A DNA stretch of 64,000 nucleotides, from NCBI GenBank assembly GCA_025517465.1, contig JAOPKE010000005.1:62001-126000 (forward strand). Direction: 5' to 3'. The notes below the pieces were generated by a model. It was not told the origin of the DNA and did no database searches. It saw only the letters and a program-made list of their open reading frames with translations. The DNA comes from Halobacteria archaeon HArc-gm2. GTDB lineage: Archaea; Halobacteriota; Halobacteria; Halobacteriales; Haloarculaceae. Position numbers and translations under genes: made by a program. Of this stretch, positions 61,445-64,000 are shown in pieces; positions within the stretch are counted from its first letter, which is position 1; each line of letters opens with the position of its first letter.

Positions 61445-62647
61445 CTAGTACTCATCGGGGTCGTAGACGCCGGTGGTGTTCTCCTTGACCTGCCGGGCCT
61501 GGCTCTCGTCGCCCTCCTCGATGCGAGTGACGTTCTCGTGGAGGGCGTCGGCGATCTCCGTCTCGCCCGTGATGACCTCGGTCTCGTCGATCTTGGCCTT
61601 GACCGCCTCCAGTTCGTCCTGGGAGTCGGCGTGGGCGATCCGCGTCCGGAGGTCGGTGTCGTAGTAGGCGACGGTGACGTCCTCGTCGTGGACGGACAGC
61701 TCTGACTCGTCGTCCGAGTAGGTGACGGCGATTTCGGTCTCGGCCGAGTTCGACCCCGCCTCCAGGGTCACGTCGACGAGCGTCTCCTCGGTCCCGACGT
61801 CGTTCGGCGGCGCGTCCATCTCCAGGACGACCTGCTGTTCCTCCCGGTCCTGGAGGTCCGGGAGACCGATGATCGTCTTCCCTTCCTCGTGTTCGAGCGG
61901 GATCTTCTGGACCTGCGGGAGCCGCCGGAACGCCTGTCCAATCTCGCAGCCGTCGACGGTCTCGAGGACGAGTTCGGGGTTGTTCGAGAGGACGGTCGAG
62001 GCCTCCTGGACGACGTCGCCGAAGAACGACCGGATGTCTGCCGGGTTCTCGACGTGGGCCCACCGGCCCTGGGAGAACTCGCCGAGGCTGCGGATGGTGT
62101 CCTGGCCGTAGTTCGTCCCGAGGCCGGCCGAGTAGATGGAGATGCCGGCGTCGGTCAGGTCCTGGGCGAGCGGTTCGAAGTCGGCGGCCGACGCCCGGGT
62201 GTCCCGCCCGTCCGAGAGCAGCAGGACGCGCTTGGAGATGGACTCGCCGCGCTCCAGCCCCGAGAGGATGCCTTCGGCCTCTTCGAGCGCGGAGTAGATG
62301 TCCGTTCCGCCCGTCGTCGTTATCTCCTGGAGGCGCTCTTCGGCCTCCTCGCGTTCGATGTCACCCCACCGCGTCGCGTCCATGACCACCTCGATGTCCT
62401 CGTCGAAGGTGACGATGCTCAGGTAGTCGTCGTCGTTGAGGATACCGAAGACCAGCTCCGTCGCGTCGCGGGCGTGGTCCAGCTTGTCGTCGTAGGCCAT
62501 GGACCCGCTGCTGTCGATACACAGCGCGATGTGGCGCTCCGCGGCCTGCCCCTGTGCCTGCGGTGTGATGTCCAGCTCACAGGTGATCCCCCCACCCGAC
62601 TCCGGAACGTACGGTCGATTTACAGTCGCGGAAATCTCGGTCGGCAT
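61445..62647 (-). CDS. von Willebrand factor A domain protein
   Basis: 400 aa. The vWA domain (about 38-225) has a complete MIDAS: DSSGSMAYDDKL (DxSxS), the Thr in TTTGGTDIYS, and LLSDGRDTRAS. N-terminal strands (EISATVNRPYVPESGG) and a C-terminal beta-rich part plus a helical tail (LEAVKAKIDETEVITGETEIADALHEN). No signal or membrane segment, so it is cytosolic. It sits between the zinc-ribbon FHA protein and the kinase, 110 bp before the latter. In TerY-type systems such a protein partners a kinase and PP2C. Confidence 0.93.
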   Translation of the reverse strand: MPTEISATVNRPYVPESGGGITCELDITPQAQGQAAERHIALCIDSSGSMAYDDKLDHARDATELVFGILNDDDYLSIVTFDEDIEVVMDATRWGDIEREEAEERLQEITTTGGTDIYSALEEAEGILSGLERGESISKRVLLLSDGRDTRASAADFEPLAQDLTDAGISIYSAGLGTNYGQDTIRSLGEFSQGRWAHVENPADIRSFFGDVVQEASTVLSNNPELVLETVDGCEIGQAFRRLPQVQKIPLEHEEGKTIIGLPDLQDREEQQVVLEMDAPPNDVGTEETLVDVTLEAGSNSAETEIAVTYSDDESELSVHDEDVTVAYYDTDLRTRIAHADSQDELEAVKAKIDETEVITGETEIADALHENVTRIEEGDESQARQVKENTTGVYDPDEY

Positions 62648-62784
62648 GCTCCTATCTGGCAACGCTTTCGGAGATAAATTTAACGGATATTGATAATTGG
62701 TTTAGATATTCGACGCGCGTCTACGTCCCGTCCGGCGATCCGGACGAGTGTGCCACGTCCATTCGGCGGTGACCGGGTCGGATC

Positions 62785-63657
62785 TCAGAACTGGACCTCG
62801 ACCTCGGCCCGTCCGGCGAGCGTGAGGAAGTCCCCGTCGGAGACCTGTTCGGTCCCGCCCTCCATCTTCGTGGAGTTCAGGAGCGTGCCGTTCCGGCTCA
62901 CGTCGGTCACGTAGACGCCGTCGTCCTCGATAGAGAACTCGACGTGCTCGCTGGAGATGTAGGAGAGCGCGTCCGAACCGCCGCCCGCGACGACGAGGTC
63001 CTCGAGCCACTCCTCGTCCTCCCTGCCGAAGGTGTCGCCGTCCCCGAAGGTGTAGGACTCGCCGTTGACGACGAGGGTAATCTCTTCGGGCACCGATTCT
63101 GCGTCCTCGGAGTCCGGCGACTCGACGTCCGTCTGTGCATCTTCGGTTCCAGCGTCCTGCGTCTCTGCCTCGGCGGCCGTCGCGTCGTCGTCCGTCGCCG
63201 CGTCATCGCTTGCGGCCTCGGCACTGTCGGCGTCGGCCACCACAGTCGGTTCGTCCTCGGGCCCGTCTGCCGTCTCGTCGGCCTCGATCGCCGTGCCGCA
63301 ATCGGGACAGTACGACGCGTCGGCGGCGACGGTCCGCCCGCAGTCCGAGCACTCCGTCGTGTCCGACGACGCGCTCTCCGCACCGATCGCCGCGCCGCAC
63401 TCACGGCAGTACGACGGTGCCGCTCCGTCGTCGGACGAGGCCGTCGCCTCCTCGTCGGCCGGTTCGGTCGCCTCGGTTTCCGTCTCCTCGGCCTCGATCT
63501 CGTCGTCTCCCGTTTCCTCGGCGTCGTCCGCGTCGTCGGCCTCGCCGTGCTCGAAGTCCGGGTGAGGCGTGTCGCAGTCGGGACAGAACCCGCCGGTCGG
63601 TGCTGGGTCGAACGCCGTCTCGCACGAAACACACGCCAGTTCGGATTGATCGGACAT
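62785..63657 (-). CDS. Zinc-ribbon and FHA domain protein
   Basis: 290 aa. The N-terminus has a CxxC pair set (LACVSCETAF...GFCPDCDTPHP), then an acidic linker, a second zinc-ribbon unit YCRECGAAIG...ECSDCGRTV and a third YCPDCGTAI. A long acidic Ala/Asp/Glu/Thr linker (about 130-200) with many Thr could be phosphorylated. The canonical FHA domain is C-terminal: TFGREDEEW, ISSEHVEFSI, DVSRNGTLL. First gene of the phospho-signalling operon, 137 bp before the vWA gene; probably the adaptor substrate, like Fha proteins in bacteria. Confidence 0.9.
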   Translation of the reverse strand: MSDQSELACVSCETAFDPAPTGGFCPDCDTPHPDFEHGEADDADDAEETGDDEIEAEETETEATEPADEEATASSDDGAAPSYCRECGAAIGAESASSDTTECSDCGRTVAADASYCPDCGTAIEADETADGPEDEPTVVADADSAEAASDDAATDDDATAAEAETQDAGTEDAQTDVESPDSEDAESVPEEITLVVNGESYTFGDGDTFGREDEEWLEDLVVAGGGSDALSYISSEHVEFSIEDDGVYVTDVSRNGTLLNSTKMEGGTEQVSDGDFLTLAGRAEVEVQF

Positions 63658-63684
63658 GTTTCTTTGACCAGTTGACGGAGGGAT

Positions 63685-63716
63685 GTAAAAAAGATGTGGT
63701 GCACTGTTAAATTAAC
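63685..63716 (-). promoter_or_regulatory. Promoter of the phospho-signalling operon with palindrome
   Basis: TATA-like TTTTTTAC on the minus strand at 63685-63692, 28-35 bp before the ATG at 63657. Just upstream of it lies the perfect palindrome GTTAA-A-TTAAC (63706-63716), at the position of an activator or repressor site. Confidence 0.5.
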
Positions 63717-63836
63717 TGTCTCGTTTTTTGCTGCGGCTGCGATCTCCCACGCGCCGCTGATCGGGCTGGTTCGAGGCGATACCGGGAGTGACGCCGCCCG
63801 AGCGGACCGAAACCTGTAGGCGCAACTGAACGTTGG

Positions 63837-63846
63837 AAAATATTTA
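63837..63846 (+). promoter_or_regulatory. TATA-like box of the terminal gene
   Basis: AAAATATTTA lies 18-27 bp before the ATG at 63864. Confidence 0.45.
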
Positions 63847-63863
63847 CGGGCGCCCTCTCGCGA

Positions 63864-64000
63864 ATGATTCACGTGCGCTCCGCGAAACGAACGCTGACGG
63901 CACAGGCCACCATCGCCTTCCTCGAGTTACTCGTGGGGCTATCCGCGATTCTCGCGACGGTTGCCGTCCTTCTGGTGGCTGCGGTGGCCGTCCACGCTAT
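63864..64000 (+). CDS. Membrane protein, N-terminal fragment (runs off the window)
   Basis: The first 45 residues begin MIHVRSAKRTLTAQA and continue as a hydrophobic segment (AFLELLVGLSAILATVAVLLVAAVAVHA). The gene continues beyond the window. It is divergent from the phospho-signalling operon with a 206 bp gap and shares its intergenic region. The Lys/Arg-rich start before the helix suggests an internal N-terminus. Family cannot be assigned. Confidence 0.65.
   Translation, partial: MIHVRSAKRTLTAQATIAFLELLVGLSAILATVAVLLVAAVAVHA

Overview
The window is from a halophilic archaeon (class Halobacteria). The evidence is very acidic proteins throughout, GC-rich sequence, a CetZ tubulin, archaeal aIF1A, aIF2-beta and SecDF, twin-arginine lipoproteins, F420 biosynthesis (CofC), and many genes whose start codon lies 24-32 bp after a TATA-like box (leaderless or nearly so). 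I could not place the genus; Haloarculaceae would fit. I see about 72 protein genes, one tRNA and no transposase, rRNA or CRISPR array. It reads as core chromosome with small accessory patches.

Layout. 1-5.2 kb: an AhbA-AhbB-like fusion (siroheme decarboxylase), a TrpD2/YbiB-like protein, an epoxide-hydrolase-like enzyme, cyclophilin and a ferredoxin. 5.2-13.6 kb: a minus-strand oligopeptide ABC transporter operon (solute-binding lipoprotein, DppB, DppC, DppD, DppF and a small membrane protein). 14-17.6 kb: a PD-(D/E)XK-like nuclease gene whose stop codon overlaps tRNA-Leu(UAA), a membrane hydrolase-like protein, and a TrkA subunit between two stand-alone Lrp/AsnC ligand-binding (RAM) domains. 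18.3-22.7 kb: thymidylate kinase, an ATP-grasp plus GNAT pair and a complex-I NDUFA9-like NAD(P)-binding protein. 22.8-26.6 kb: CetZ with an overlapping membrane-anchored partner, CofC, and three small genes. 27-35 kb: a PQQ-propeller lipoprotein, SecF-SecD, RNase HII, aIF2-beta and a HTH/DICT pair. 35.4-41 kb: a DUF302 lipoprotein, a GDPD / nucleotidyltransferase / CDP-glycerol-glycerophosphotransferase-like group, a phage-type family protein and aIF1A. 41.5-58.2 kb: a NET-repeat surface protein, CspA, methyltransferases, a spermidine-synthase-like membrane protein, HAD enzymes, transporters, a pterin dehydratase with an LWR-salt protein, a CPBP protease, a GIDE-domain protein, Hsp20 and a UbiB-type kinase. 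58.3-63.7 kb: a four-gene phospho-signalling operon.

Two items deserve most attention. First, the operon at 58306-63657 encodes a zinc-ribbon FHA protein, a vWA protein, a Ser/Thr kinase with an FHA domain and a PP2C phosphatase with an FHA domain. Kinase and phosphatase share the same unusual extended FHA tail. The set resembles the bacterial TerY-P triad and the PpkA-PppA-Fha logic, but in an archaeon. Second, a 390-570 bp interspersed element occurs in three full copies (1265-1656, 17684-18256, 31067-31494) and two half copies (25424-25531, 26681-26913). It has long nested inverted repeats, a conserved one-directional core and a hairpin whose stem changes sequence but keeps pairing between copies, as expected for a structured RNA or a hairpin-type mobile element.

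Gene starts were chosen by domain boundaries, overlaps with neighbours and TATA-like boxes; all functions are inferred from recognisable motifs without database searches.
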